Shown here: positions 55,485 through 63,719 of the stretch, one piece after another | How the letters are laid out: each line of letters begins with the position of its first letter | Numbering within the stretch: the first letter of the stretch is position 1 | Assembly (NCBI RefSeq): GCF_000826655.1 | Contig: NZ_JXJO01000022.1 | Span: forward strand, 140,272-204,271 | Origin: Psychroserpens damuponensis | Lineage (GTDB): Bacteria > Bacteroidota > Bacteroidia > Flavobacteriales > Flavobacteriaceae | DNA length: 64,000 nucleotides | Direction of reading: 5' to 3' | The notes under the pieces: generated by a model | Seen by the model: only the letters and a program-made list of their open reading frames with translations | What the model was told of the DNA's origin: nothing | Database searches by the model: none | Translations under genes and position numbers: made by a program

Positions 55485-56000
55485 TTACTCCTTAAACCAG
55501 CTAGAATACGCTACATAATTATCTGCAATACGATTAATCTCACCCGAAATTAATTCTTTGCTAATATCCTTTACTTTTTTTGCAGGAATGCCAGCATAAA
55601 TACTTCCAGACGTTACAATTGTATTTTTAGTAACCACAGCTCCTGCTGCAATAATGCTGTTGCTTTCAATGACACAATCATCCATCACAATGCTTCCCAT
55701 ACCAATAAGCACATTGTCTTTTATGGTACAACCATGAACTATAGCATTATGCCCTATTGAAACGTTATCACCAATGGTTGTTGGTGATTTTTGATAGGTT
55801 GCATGAATTACTGCGCCATCTTGAATATTGACCTTATCTCCTATTTTTATAAAATGTACATCACCTCTTATGACTGCATTAAACCAAATACTACATTGTG
55901 TTCCTACGGAAACGTCTCCAACAATAGTTGCGTTGTCTGCAATGAAACAATCGTCTGGTATTTGAGGGTGTTTTCCTTTTACTGGTTTTATAATTGGCAT
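55485..56000 (-). CDS. Gamma-class carbonic anhydrase-family protein
   Basis: The 171-residue left-handed beta-helix has hexapeptide repeats. It keeps the metal-binding histidines His66, His84 and His89 (GAVIHAT and SIGHNAIVHG), together with Arg45 and Asp47 (VIRGDVHF). Members such as YrdA and CaiE-like proteins bind zinc, and some hydrate CO2; activity is not proven here. It lies 15 nt after the response regulator gene and is probably the last gene of that operon. Confidence 0.9.
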   Translation of the reverse strand: MPIIKPVKGKHPQIPDDCFIADNATIVGDVSVGTQCSIWFNAVIRGDVHFIKIGDKVNIQDGAVIHATYQKSPTTIGDNVSIGHNAIVHGCTIKDNVLIGMGSIVMDDCVIESNSIIAAGAVVTKNTIVTSGSIYAGIPAKKVKDISKELISGEINRIADNYVAYSSWFKE

Positions 56001-56015
56001 ATTATATTTCTTTAA

Positions 56016-56750
56016 TTATTTAAAATAAGATAACAACTCAGATTTTTTAGAGGCAGATACCATAATTTCTTTTCCGTTGCTTAATACGACGCTACCGCCT
56101 TTTCCTTTGATGTATTTGATAACTTCATTAACGTTTACTAGATAACTTTTATGAACTCTAGCAAAACCACTTTGGGTTAGTGCATCTTCAAAATACTTAA
56201 GCGTTTTACTTACGAGTTTCTTTTTATTGTTGTTGAGATAGATTTCGGTATAGTTATCATCGGCTTTACAATACATAATATCTGCGGTTTGTAAAACTTC
56301 AAATCCGTCTTGTTGTGGGATAGTGATTTTACCATTAACGGTTGTCGTTTTTGGCACTAGAACTTGATCTTGTAGTGCGTCTTCTTTTGTTCTTATCTCA
56401 GTGACATAATCTACAGCTTTAATAAGTTCGTCTATAGAGATAGGTTTCATCAAATAATATGACGCATGCGCATTTAAAGCATCAATAGCATAATGATTGT
56501 AAGCGGTAACAAAAACGGTTTCAAAATTAACATCACCAACTCTATCTAATAAATCAAACGCATTACCATAAGGCATTTCTACGTCTAGAAACACCAAATC
56601 TAGTTCTGTATTACGAATTAAGACTAAAGCCTCTTCTACATTAGCAGCTTCACCTAGAACTTCAACATTAGGGCAATATTTGTTGAGATAATTTCTTAGA
56701 ATTTTTCTACTTGTTTCTTCGTCTTCTACGATTATTGATTTTAGTTTCAT
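56016..56750 (-). CDS. LytTR-family response regulator
   Basis: The 244-residue two-component regulator has a receiver domain (phospho-acceptor Asp56 in VFLDVEMPYG, acidic pair at 10-12). A C-terminal LytTR DNA-binding domain follows (about 140-244: DDNYTEIYLNNNKKKLVSKTLKYFE and FARVHKSYLVNV). It works with the LytS-type kinase encoded at 57381. A small secreted protein gene lies between them. The targets may include the divergent genes at 59780. Confidence 0.93.
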   Translation of the reverse strand: MKLKSIIVEDEETSRKILRNYLNKYCPNVEVLGEAANVEEALVLIRNTELDLVFLDVEMPYGNAFDLLDRVGDVNFETVFVTAYNHYAIDALNAHASYYLMKPISIDELIKAVDYVTEIRTKEDALQDQVLVPKTTTVNGKITIPQQDGFEVLQTADIMYCKADDNYTEIYLNNNKKKLVSKTLKYFEDALTQSGFARVHKSYLVNVNEVIKYIKGKGGSVVLSNGKEIMVSASKKSELLSYFK

Positions 56751-56769
56751 AAAATTGATCTATAGATTC

Positions 56770-57354
56770 TTATTTAATGATAATAGTATTTCCTTTTTTA
56801 ATATTGTCTTCTGTTTTCGTAATAAGCTTTATTAGATTTATACTTAAATTTTCTTCGGAAGTTATAATTTCTTCTACCGAAACCATCATAATAAATTGTT
56901 CATCAATTAAAAAGTCTTGACTATTAACGTTAAGAATAGTCTCATTTAATTGAAAAACTTGAGGTAAATCATTTAATACAAAATGATTTGATATAAATTT
57001 TTTCAGTGCCATAAATTTAGGCTCATAATCATCTACTAATTTAATTAATATTTTACCTAAGTATGAATCATCACCTATTGTTATAGAATCCTTTTCTACA
57101 GATAATGATTTAATCTTATTAGGATTTAGTGTTTTTAATATGGATGCGTTTAAAAAATTCCCATTGACATAAATAGCAACTTTGGTATCTTCAATTATGT
57201 GCTTACCTCTATTATCATACACTTTTAATTTAGAACTATCAGAATATACTATGCGCTCTGCTTTATGAGATTCTATTAACTTTTCACCTGTTTGACCAAA
57301 CAAGCTAGTTGTTAAAAAGACTAAAAACAATAATATGTTATTACTTATATTCAT
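56770..57354 (-). CDS. Uncharacterised secreted protein between the kinase and regulator genes
   Basis: I do not recognise a named family. The 194-residue protein has a signal peptide (ending SLFGQ, 21). The middle segment VAIYVNGNFLNASILKTLNP with KIKSLSVEKDS and LGKILIKL resembles the short TonB-plug-like domain found in some Bacteroidota secreted and BlaR1-type proteins. The C-terminus is polar. It is co-transcribed with the sensor kinase (26-nt gap) and response regulator (19-nt gap), so it may be an accessory sensor protein for the pathway. Confidence 0.7.
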   Translation of the reverse strand: MNISNNILLFLVFLTTSLFGQTGEKLIESHKAERIVYSDSSKLKVYDNRGKHIIEDTKVAIYVNGNFLNASILKTLNPNKIKSLSVEKDSITIGDDSYLGKILIKLVDDYEPKFMALKKFISNHFVLNDLPQVFQLNETILNVNSQDFLIDEQFIMMVSVEEIITSEENLSINLIKLITKTEDNIKKGNTIIIK

Positions 57355-57380
57355 AGTATTACTACATTAAAACAACATTC

Positions 57381-59546
57381 TTAATCTTTTTTCAAAGTCA
57401 CAACCACCTTCGTCCCACAATCATCTTCCATAGAATTATCATCAATAAAAACATCTACCTTATCTTTGTACATGTCGTTAAGAATAGCCACACGTTTTTT
57501 GATGTTACCCATACCTTTTGACTTTTGCTTCTGTTGGTTGGCCGTTTTTAAATCTTTTGATCGTGTTCGTCCAATGCCATCATCTGCAACAGTAATTGTA
57601 ATTTCGTTAGCACTCTTTTTAGCTACTGTAATTTGTAGGTGGCCTTTTTCGGTCTTATAACGTAAGCCATGCCAAACCGCGTTTTCTATATATGGTTGTA
57701 AGAGCATTGGCGGAATTTGATACTCACTAACCACAACATTATCGTTAACCGTAATATCATAATCAAACTTATCTTGAAATCTGAAATGCTCTAACTTGGT
57801 ATATAACTCTAACAGTTCTATTTCTTTTTGCAACGGTATAAAATCTTCTTCACTATTCTCTAAAACAGCTCGCATTAGATGTGAAAAATCACTTAAATAT
57901 TTATTGGCTGTACGTTCATCATTACTCGCAATAAAGCTATTAACAGAGTTTAAAGCGTTAAAAATAAAATGCGGATTCATTTGACTACGCAACGATTTTA
58001 AAGCTAGCAAGTTATTTGCAAAACGTTGTTGCTTAATATATTTGTACATAAAAAATGCAGTAACAGTCAATAAAACCATACCTGCAATTAATGAATAGAT
58101 AATTAATTCTTGGTTTTTGCTACGCTCACTCTCTAAACTAGAATTAAGGGCACGATCACTCTCTAAACTTGTAATTCTATTTTGCTGTTCAACAATATTA
58201 CGTCTAAAACGATCGGCTTGAGATAACTCTTGCTCACGTTTTATATAGAGTTCGTCTACGACCAATTTATACGCTTCAAAAGCGAGTTTAGCATTTTCAA
58301 AATCTCCTGCATCTACATACACATCTGAGATTTTACGAATCGCATCTTTTTTAACCACCAAATCACCTTTAGCTTCGGCTTCTTCTCTACTCTTTTCTAA
58401 ATAAGGAATCGCATTGGCATAATCCTTTTGTAAAAAATAGGCATTACCAATTTTGTAGTTTTGTTTTTGAAGTGTTAACGGACTTTCATTTTCTACAATT
58501 GAGTCTCGCTCTACATCTTCAACATCTTTAACGATTTCTTTTCTCAGTTGTATTTCTTCAGTATAATTACGATTGGTATTATTAAACTCTGCAACCGTTT
58601 CCTTTTCCTCTAAAGACCGTTTTTTGGTTTCTTTTTCGGCTAAATTAAGCGAATTATCAAAAAACTGTTCTGCTTTATCAACACTACCTTCACTATTATA
58701 GGCTTGAGCAATTTTAGAATTTAGATCTACAACTTTAGGTTTTATTAAATGCTCATTTGAAACCTCTAATCCTTTTTCAAAAGCAGTTATAGAAGAGGCA
58801 TAATCTTTAATACTAAAATAGGTATCACCCAAACCTTCATATAAGGTCACCAATTGATAATTACTCAGTTGCTTTTTATTTATACTTTTATAAAGATCTA
58901 TACTTTCTTGATAGTTTTTATTGCGTTCATAAGCTTTGGCTAAGCCAAGTTTTGCTTCATTAGTTTCTCTATTTTGAAGACTAACTCGGTAATTTGTAAC
59001 TGCTAAATCGTATTGTTTCCAGTGCATATAAACATCGGCAAGTACTAAATACGTTTCTGCATTTTGTTGCTGTGATGCACTTTGACCTAAAGCTTCACCT
59101 GCAAAATTGATACTCTTACCAATATCTAATTTTTTGTATTTACCAATAGAATCTATGAGCGCATTAAAGGTATTTACATCTGTTCTAATTTTAGATCTCT
59201 TGTTCTTAATTTGAGCTGCAGGTTCAACTTCAATAATAATACGATCATCATTTGTAATGATATGATATACCGTTTCAAAATCTTTGTGTCGTATAACAAG
59301 TTCATCACCTTTTCTGGCTTTAATTACAAAACTACCATCAAGACTTGTCATCGTGTAGGCGCCTCCAATAACTTCAACATTTACTTTAGAAATTGGATCA
59401 AACGTATCACTCTCCCTAATAGAACCTTTTATTGTAAATAGCGCATCTTCCTTATTCTCGTAAACCTTATCGTTTTGTTGTGCTGTTACATTTCCGAAGG
59501 AAAACAACAGCAACATTAAAAGACTATATGTGAATATTTTTTTCAT
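57381..59546 (-). CDS. TPR sensor histidine kinase (LytS type) with N-terminal CarboxypepD_reg-like domain
   Basis: The 721-residue protein has a signal peptide (ending NVTAQQ) and a regulatory-like beta-sandwich (about 35-105: TIKGSIRESDTFDPISKVNV). A long run of TPR units follows (about 140-420), then a coiled segment, a single membrane helix near 478-500 and a His_kinase domain. His526 lies in MNPHFIFNALNSV. The ATPase box has PPMLLQPYIENAVWHG and VADDGIG with the GMGNIKKRV segment. The TPR and sandwich parts probably face the periplasm and read a protein or envelope signal. It is divergent from the exported-protein operon at 59780. Confidence 0.93.
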   Translation of the reverse strand: MKKIFTYSLLMLLLFSFGNVTAQQNDKVYENKEDALFTIKGSIRESDTFDPISKVNVEVIGGAYTMTSLDGSFVIKARKGDELVIRHKDFETVYHIITNDDRIIIEVEPAAQIKNKRSKIRTDVNTFNALIDSIGKYKKLDIGKSINFAGEALGQSASQQQNAETYLVLADVYMHWKQYDLAVTNYRVSLQNRETNEAKLGLAKAYERNKNYQESIDLYKSINKKQLSNYQLVTLYEGLGDTYFSIKDYASSITAFEKGLEVSNEHLIKPKVVDLNSKIAQAYNSEGSVDKAEQFFDNSLNLAEKETKKRSLEEKETVAEFNNTNRNYTEEIQLRKEIVKDVEDVERDSIVENESPLTLQKQNYKIGNAYFLQKDYANAIPYLEKSREEAEAKGDLVVKKDAIRKISDVYVDAGDFENAKLAFEAYKLVVDELYIKREQELSQADRFRRNIVEQQNRITSLESDRALNSSLESERSKNQELIIYSLIAGMVLLTVTAFFMYKYIKQQRFANNLLALKSLRSQMNPHFIFNALNSVNSFIASNDERTANKYLSDFSHLMRAVLENSEEDFIPLQKEIELLELYTKLEHFRFQDKFDYDITVNDNVVVSEYQIPPMLLQPYIENAVWHGLRYKTEKGHLQITVAKKSANEITITVADDGIGRTRSKDLKTANQQKQKSKGMGNIKKRVAILNDMYKDKVDVFIDDNSMEDDCGTKVVVTLKKD

Positions 59547-59779
59547 AATATGCTCACCTAGATGAGAATCATTTTTTATTGAACGGAATAAACTTACATA
59601 CTTTAATTGGTTAAATAAAATCGTGCAAAGCCAATAAAATGCTTTTATACCACAAAATAGCCAAGCTCACTCATTTATCAATTGTATTGCCTAAACCAAA
59701 AGCCGTGTTTACTCATTCTTATTTTATTTCAAATTAAGATGCTTTTAGTTTTACAGCAAATCAAAAAACAAATCAAAAC

Positions 59780-60796
59780 ATGAAAACATGCTATTTAAGC
59801 CTTTTGGTGGTTATAATTTTCTTCGGAAATGTAACAGCGCAACACAAGGGAAATTTCGATCAAATCTCTCGCCAAAATGTATTGCACTCTGGTAATGCAA
59901 CGATTTACAATCCTACTGTACAAAAACAAATTACTAAAACTCTTAGTGCGAGTACACAAGTGTTTATAGACGTAAAAGCATTACAAAATGTTGAAGCTAC
60001 AACTTATACTGCTATTTTTAATATTTCGCAAATAGGACCAACAGCAGATAGTACAAATCTTTTAATCAATCAAAGAATTGATAAAATCAAAAGTCAATTA
60101 AAATCAATTGGTATTACAGATGATGATTTTGCTGTAGATGTCATTTCATTTGTTCCTAACTACGAAATTGAAGTGCAAAAAAAACTATTTAGTAAAACCT
60201 ATACTGAAGTTCCTAACGGATTTGAATTACAACAAAATTTACACATCCAGTTTACCAAAACCAATCAGTTTGAAACCATTTTAACGGCTTGTGCAAAAAG
60301 TGAAATCTATAACCTAGTAAAAGTAGATTATTATATAGAAAACATTGCCGAAGTCTATAAAAACCTACAAACAAAACTCCTAAAACTCATTGAAGAAAAG
60401 AAAGCCTATTACAAAATTTTAGGCTTTGATTTAGCAAATTATAATGTTGCCATTGCAGATGATCAATACTGCTATTTCCCAAAAGATTTTTACCAAAGCT
60501 ACCAAGCATTTAATAGTGTATCCTTTGAAGCCATTACAAAGAAAAAAGGCGTGACTACTGTTAAAAAACAAACCTCTTATTATTATCAACCTTTATCGTA
60601 TGAAAATTATGATGTAGTTGTAAATCCGTCAATTTTAGAACCTGTAGTACAAATAGGCATGAACATTAGATTACAGTATACACCAAAACCAAAAGCAGCA
60701 AAAGCAGAGCCTGTTGTAAAAACCGAAATTAAACACAAATACTACGTCGTGTCTCCAAACGGAACCCTAGACATCAAAGCCTTACAAACCAATTAA
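59780..60796 (+). CDS. SIMPL (DUF541)-like secreted protein
   Basis: The 338-residue protein has a signal peptide (IFFGNVTAQ, 21) whose end resembles that of the neighbouring kinase. The mature chain has a SIMPL/DUF541-like pattern: YTAIFNISQIGPTADSTNLLINQ, then KSQLKSIGITDDDFAVDVIS. C-terminal strands follow, then a basic KPKAAKAEPVVK linker with a short tail. The function is unknown. It starts a three-gene operon with the rhodanese (10-nt gap) and VWA (7-nt gap) lipoproteins and is divergent from the sensor kinase. Confidence 0.7.
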   Translation: MKTCYLSLLVVIIFFGNVTAQHKGNFDQISRQNVLHSGNATIYNPTVQKQITKTLSASTQVFIDVKALQNVEATTYTAIFNISQIGPTADSTNLLINQRIDKIKSQLKSIGITDDDFAVDVISFVPNYEIEVQKKLFSKTYTEVPNGFELQQNLHIQFTKTNQFETILTACAKSEIYNLVKVDYYIENIAEVYKNLQTKLLKLIEEKKAYYKILGFDLANYNVAIADDQYCYFPKDFYQSYQAFNSVSFEAITKKKGVTTVKKQTSYYYQPLSYENYDVVVNPSILEPVVQIGMNIRLQYTPKPKAAKAEPVVKTEIKHKYYVVSPNGTLDIKALQTN

Positions 60797-60806
60797 AATC
60801 ACAACT

Positions 60807-61385
60807 ATGAAAGCAACATTAATAGTAACTTTTATGACATTCTTAATGTGTTCCTCTTCGGAAACTCAAAAACTAGACTTTCCAAAAGCTAAAGTAAGTT
60901 ATAGCGACTTTGAAGATTTAGTGAAAGTAGTGAAAGATTACAGAGCGGAAAGACTTATAAGTTTTGATGAATTTTTAGAGAAAAGTAAAGACCCAAATGT
61001 CATTATTCTAGATACACGTTCTAAGGTTATGTATGACAAAAAGCATGTAAAAGGTGCTTTGCATTTAAATTTTTCAGATTTCTCAGTAAGTAATTTGGAT
61101 AAAATTATTCCAGATACAGATACAACCATCTTAATTTATTGCAATAACAATTTTAATGGCGACGAAGTTCATTTTATGAGCAAAACTTTGGTGATTCCGC
61201 CTTCCGAAGAAGAAAAAGAAAGAACATTATCACTGGCTTTAAACATTCCAACTTACATCAATTTATATGGCTATGGCTATAAAAACGTTTACGAATTAGA
61301 TGAATTAATCTCCTTCTTAGATCAAAGAATCGTGTACGAAGGATCTACAGTCAATCAAGAATACACAACAATAAATAATAAATAA
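60807..61385 (+). CDS. Rhodanese-like lipoprotein
   Basis: The 192-residue protein has a short lipoprotein signal with Cys15 (FLMCSSS). Its rhodanese domain has VIILDTRSKVMYDKKHVKGALHL (about 65-87) and the active-site loop CNNNFNG at Cys112. An insert of about 20 residues follows the loop, before GYGYKNVYEL. Rhodanese domains move sulfane sulfur or bind anions; the substrate here is unknown. It lies in the same operon as the SIMPL-like and VWA proteins. Confidence 0.85.
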   Translation: MKATLIVTFMTFLMCSSSETQKLDFPKAKVSYSDFEDLVKVVKDYRAERLISFDEFLEKSKDPNVIILDTRSKVMYDKKHVKGALHLNFSDFSVSNLDKIIPDTDTTILIYCNNNFNGDEVHFMSKTLVIPPSEEEKERTLSLALNIPTYINLYGYGYKNVYELDELISFLDQRIVYEGSTVNQEYTTINNK

Positions 61386-61392
61386 CGAACAT

Positions 61393-62547
61393 ATGAAAAC
61401 AAAATTTGAAACTCTCGTCATCTTAATATGCATGATAGGATTTATGTCCTGCAATGCAAATGAGAAAAAAGAAACAGCACAATTAGCCGTTTTAAACACT
61501 AAAACACACCATCCCAACAAACAAGCTATTAAAGTCGCTTTACTACTGGACACAAGTAATAGCATGGATGGATTAATTGACCAAGCAAAAGCACAGCTTT
61601 GGGACATCGTTAATGAGTTATCCTATGCAAAATGTGGTGATGAACAACCAAATCTCAACATAGCATTATATGAGTATGGTAACGATAAACTCAATGGTGA
61701 AGAAGGTTTTATTAGACAAGTCATTCCCTTTAGCGATGACTTAGACGAAATCTCAAAACAATTATTCTCTTTAACCACAAATGGCGGAAATGAGTATTGT
61801 GGTCATGTTATCCAAACCTCATTAAACCAATTAAAATGGGGAAACAATGAAGATGATTTAAAACTTATATTTATTGCAGGTAACGAGCCTTTTTCGCAAG
61901 GCAAAATAAGTTACCAAGATGCAGTAAAACAAGCGCATAAAAATGGCATAAGTGTCAATACTATTTTTTGTGGTGATTACAATCAAGGTATTTCATCCTA
62001 TTGGAAAGATGGCGCAGATTTATCTCAGGGCGATTATATGGCCATCAATCATAACCATGCAACCACTTATGTAGCGACACCATACGACGATAACATTTTA
62101 AAACTAAACCAAAAACTTAATAAAACTTATGTGGCCTACGGAAACATAGGACGATCAAAAATGGCGCTTCAAGCAGAACAAGATGATAATGCACAAGGCT
62201 ATAGCGAAGAAAACGCAGTGAGCAGAACAGTAAGCAAAAGTTCACATCTCTATAAAAATGCATCATGGGATTTGGTAGATGCCGAAAAAGAAAAGGGTTT
62301 TAAATTTAGTGATTTAAAAAATGAAGAGCTACCATCAGAACTTAAAAATAAGAGTACCTCAGAAATTAAAGCTTACATCGCAAAAAAAAGTAAAGAACGT
62401 GAGGCAATTCAAACTCAAATTCAAAACTTAAATGAACAACGCAGGCAATTTATAAAATCACAACAAAATGGCGATGATAATGGTTTAGAAAATGCGATGA
62501 TAAAAGCTATAAAAACTCAAGCAAAGCAGAAAAAGTACACTTGGTAA
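61393..62547 (+). CDS. VWA-domain lipoprotein
   Basis: The 384-residue protein has a lipoprotein signal with Cys20 (MIGFMSC). A von Willebrand A domain spans about 45-260. The metal-site motif DTSNS is at 53-57, and a TTNGGNEYCG segment supplies the Thr. The third metal motif is AGNE rather than the usual Asp-Gly. A charged helical tail (SKEREAIQTQIQNLNEQRR) ends the protein. It probably faces the periplasm and may scaffold a complex with the two proteins encoded before it. Confidence 0.87.
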   Translation: MKTKFETLVILICMIGFMSCNANEKKETAQLAVLNTKTHHPNKQAIKVALLLDTSNSMDGLIDQAKAQLWDIVNELSYAKCGDEQPNLNIALYEYGNDKLNGEEGFIRQVIPFSDDLDEISKQLFSLTTNGGNEYCGHVIQTSLNQLKWGNNEDDLKLIFIAGNEPFSQGKISYQDAVKQAHKNGISVNTIFCGDYNQGISSYWKDGADLSQGDYMAINHNHATTYVATPYDDNILKLNQKLNKTYVAYGNIGRSKMALQAEQDDNAQGYSEENAVSRTVSKSSHLYKNASWDLVDAEKEKGFKFSDLKNEELPSELKNKSTSEIKAYIAKKSKEREAIQTQIQNLNEQRRQFIKSQQNGDDNGLENAMIKAIKTQAKQKKYTW

Positions 62548-62559
62548 TTTGGCATTACC

Positions 62560-62587
62560 CTCTTTAAATTTTTATCAATTTAAAGAG
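62560..62587. repeat. Inverted repeat after the VWA gene
   Basis: CTCTTTAAATT (62560-62570) and AATTTAAAGAG (62577-62587) form a perfect 11-bp stem with a 6-nt loop but no T-run. A second, smaller hairpin (GAGC...GCTC) overlaps its end. The sequence to 62640 is unexplained. Confidence 0.5.
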
Positions 62588-62648
62588 CGTCAGGCTCTCG
62601 GTAGTCGCTATCAAAGATGAGCTCCAACAATACCTCCATCCTTAATGC

Positions 62649-62682
62649 AAAACGTCTCGATTATGATTAATCGAGACGTTTT
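62649..62682. terminator. Bidirectional terminator between the VWA and PorP genes
   Basis: AAAACGTCTCGATTA (62649-62663) pairs with TAATCGAGACGTTTT (62668-62682), a 15-bp perfect stem with a 4-nt loop. Confidence 0.75.
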
Positions 62683-62705
62683 ATATGTATATCAAAGCAA
62701 TTGTA

Positions 62706-63713
62706 TTAGTTTATTGCCGGACAATTACATTCGTATTTCTCACGCTTACAATTAAAGTTATATCCTAAAGTGATCTGGTGAAATCCACCATTATTAAACA
62801 CTACAGAATTTGCTTGGTAAGAATAAGTATATGCAAAAACAAAATTATTATAATCAACACCTACAAATGGCGTGAAGTATTGTAACTTTTGGCTACTAAC
62901 ACCAGATCCATCTAAAAACTCAGCTCCATCTAAACTTCTCCTATAAGATAATCCACCCCAAACTTTACCAAAGTCCATTTTTTTATACGCTTTAGCATTG
63001 ATATCAATAGAAGCTTCTTCTGTTGCATCTTTATAGATAAACATCAAAGAAGGTTCAAAACTCCAATCGCTATTATATTTACTAAACGTATTTCCAGCAG
63101 AGAATATGTAGGTTCTTAAATTATCATAACTCAAACCTTGTTCATTAAAGTTAATACCTTCGTTACTTAATAAATTCTTAACCGTAGCATGTGCATAAAA
63201 ATCTATAAAATGGTATGAAAGACCAAAATCAACATTAAAGTTTGTTGCACTTTGCTCTACTCCTGCAATAATAGGATCAAAACCATCAGCTAAAAATTCT
63301 GTTTCATCTAATTTATACTGAATGAGCCCAGCACTTAAACCAAATGACAACATATTTAAATCAATAGTATTACGAGAAAACATTAAATGGTGCGCATATG
63401 TAAAATATGCACCTGTTTGTGAATGGTATCCATTTTTATCGTTGTAAACAATTCCTCCAATAGCCGAAGGAGAATCTCCTATTCTACCATTTATACTTAG
63501 TGTTTGGAGATTAGGTGCTTCATCTTGATCAAACCATTGTGCACGAGCAGTCAATCTTACTTTAGCACAATTTGCTACTCCAGCCATAGATGGGTGGATT
63601 AAATAGTAATTATCAGTTAAATAATCTGAATAAATGGGTAATCCTTCTTGTGCTGTTCCTATTTGGCTGAACAGTGTTAAAATTGCTATTAAACAAAACT
63701 TTTTTAGATTCAT
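62706..63713 (-). CDS. PorP/SprF-family type IX secretion membrane protein
   Basis: The 335-residue outer-membrane protein has a signal peptide (ending IGTAQ, 22). Its LPIYSDYLTDNYYLIHPSMAGVANC start and repeated amphipathic strands, such as AYTYSYQANSVVFNNGGFHQITLGYNF, are typical of PorP/SprF. Members partner with type B sorting-domain cargo. That is exactly the gene just upstream (6-nt gap), so the two form a secretion/anchoring pair. Its C-terminus is Cys-rich (CKREKYECNC). Confidence 0.92.
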   Translation of the reverse strand: MNLKKFCLIAILTLFSQIGTAQEGLPIYSDYLTDNYYLIHPSMAGVANCAKVRLTARAQWFDQDEAPNLQTLSINGRIGDSPSAIGGIVYNDKNGYHSQTGAYFTYAHHLMFSRNTIDLNMLSFGLSAGLIQYKLDETEFLADGFDPIIAGVEQSATNFNVDFGLSYHFIDFYAHATVKNLLSNEGINFNEQGLSYDNLRTYIFSAGNTFSKYNSDWSFEPSLMFIYKDATEEASIDINAKAYKKMDFGKVWGGLSYRRSLDGAEFLDGSGVSSQKLQYFTPFVGVDYNNFVFAYTYSYQANSVVFNNGGFHQITLGYNFNCKREKYECNCPAIN

Positions 63714-63719
63714 ATCGAT

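Larger units (their letters stand above)
81..61209. other. Recurrent 8-mer TTCCGAAG (33 sites seen)
   Basis: Plus-strand sites start at 81, 4526, 6316, 6844, 14147, 19611, 23415, 24572, 26406, 27404, 30395, 32602, 35674, 40455, 41774, 47929, 55384, 59492 and 61202. Minus-strand sites (CTTCGGAA) start at 7597, 9069, 16518, 21717, 28768, 31612, 33027, 38009, 38718, 45875, 47873, 56853, 59821 and 60856. The fuller consensus is about TTTCCGAAG(A/T)AAA. Seven sites are intergenic and the rest fall inside genes in several frames. A few sites may have been missed. Confidence 0.8.
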
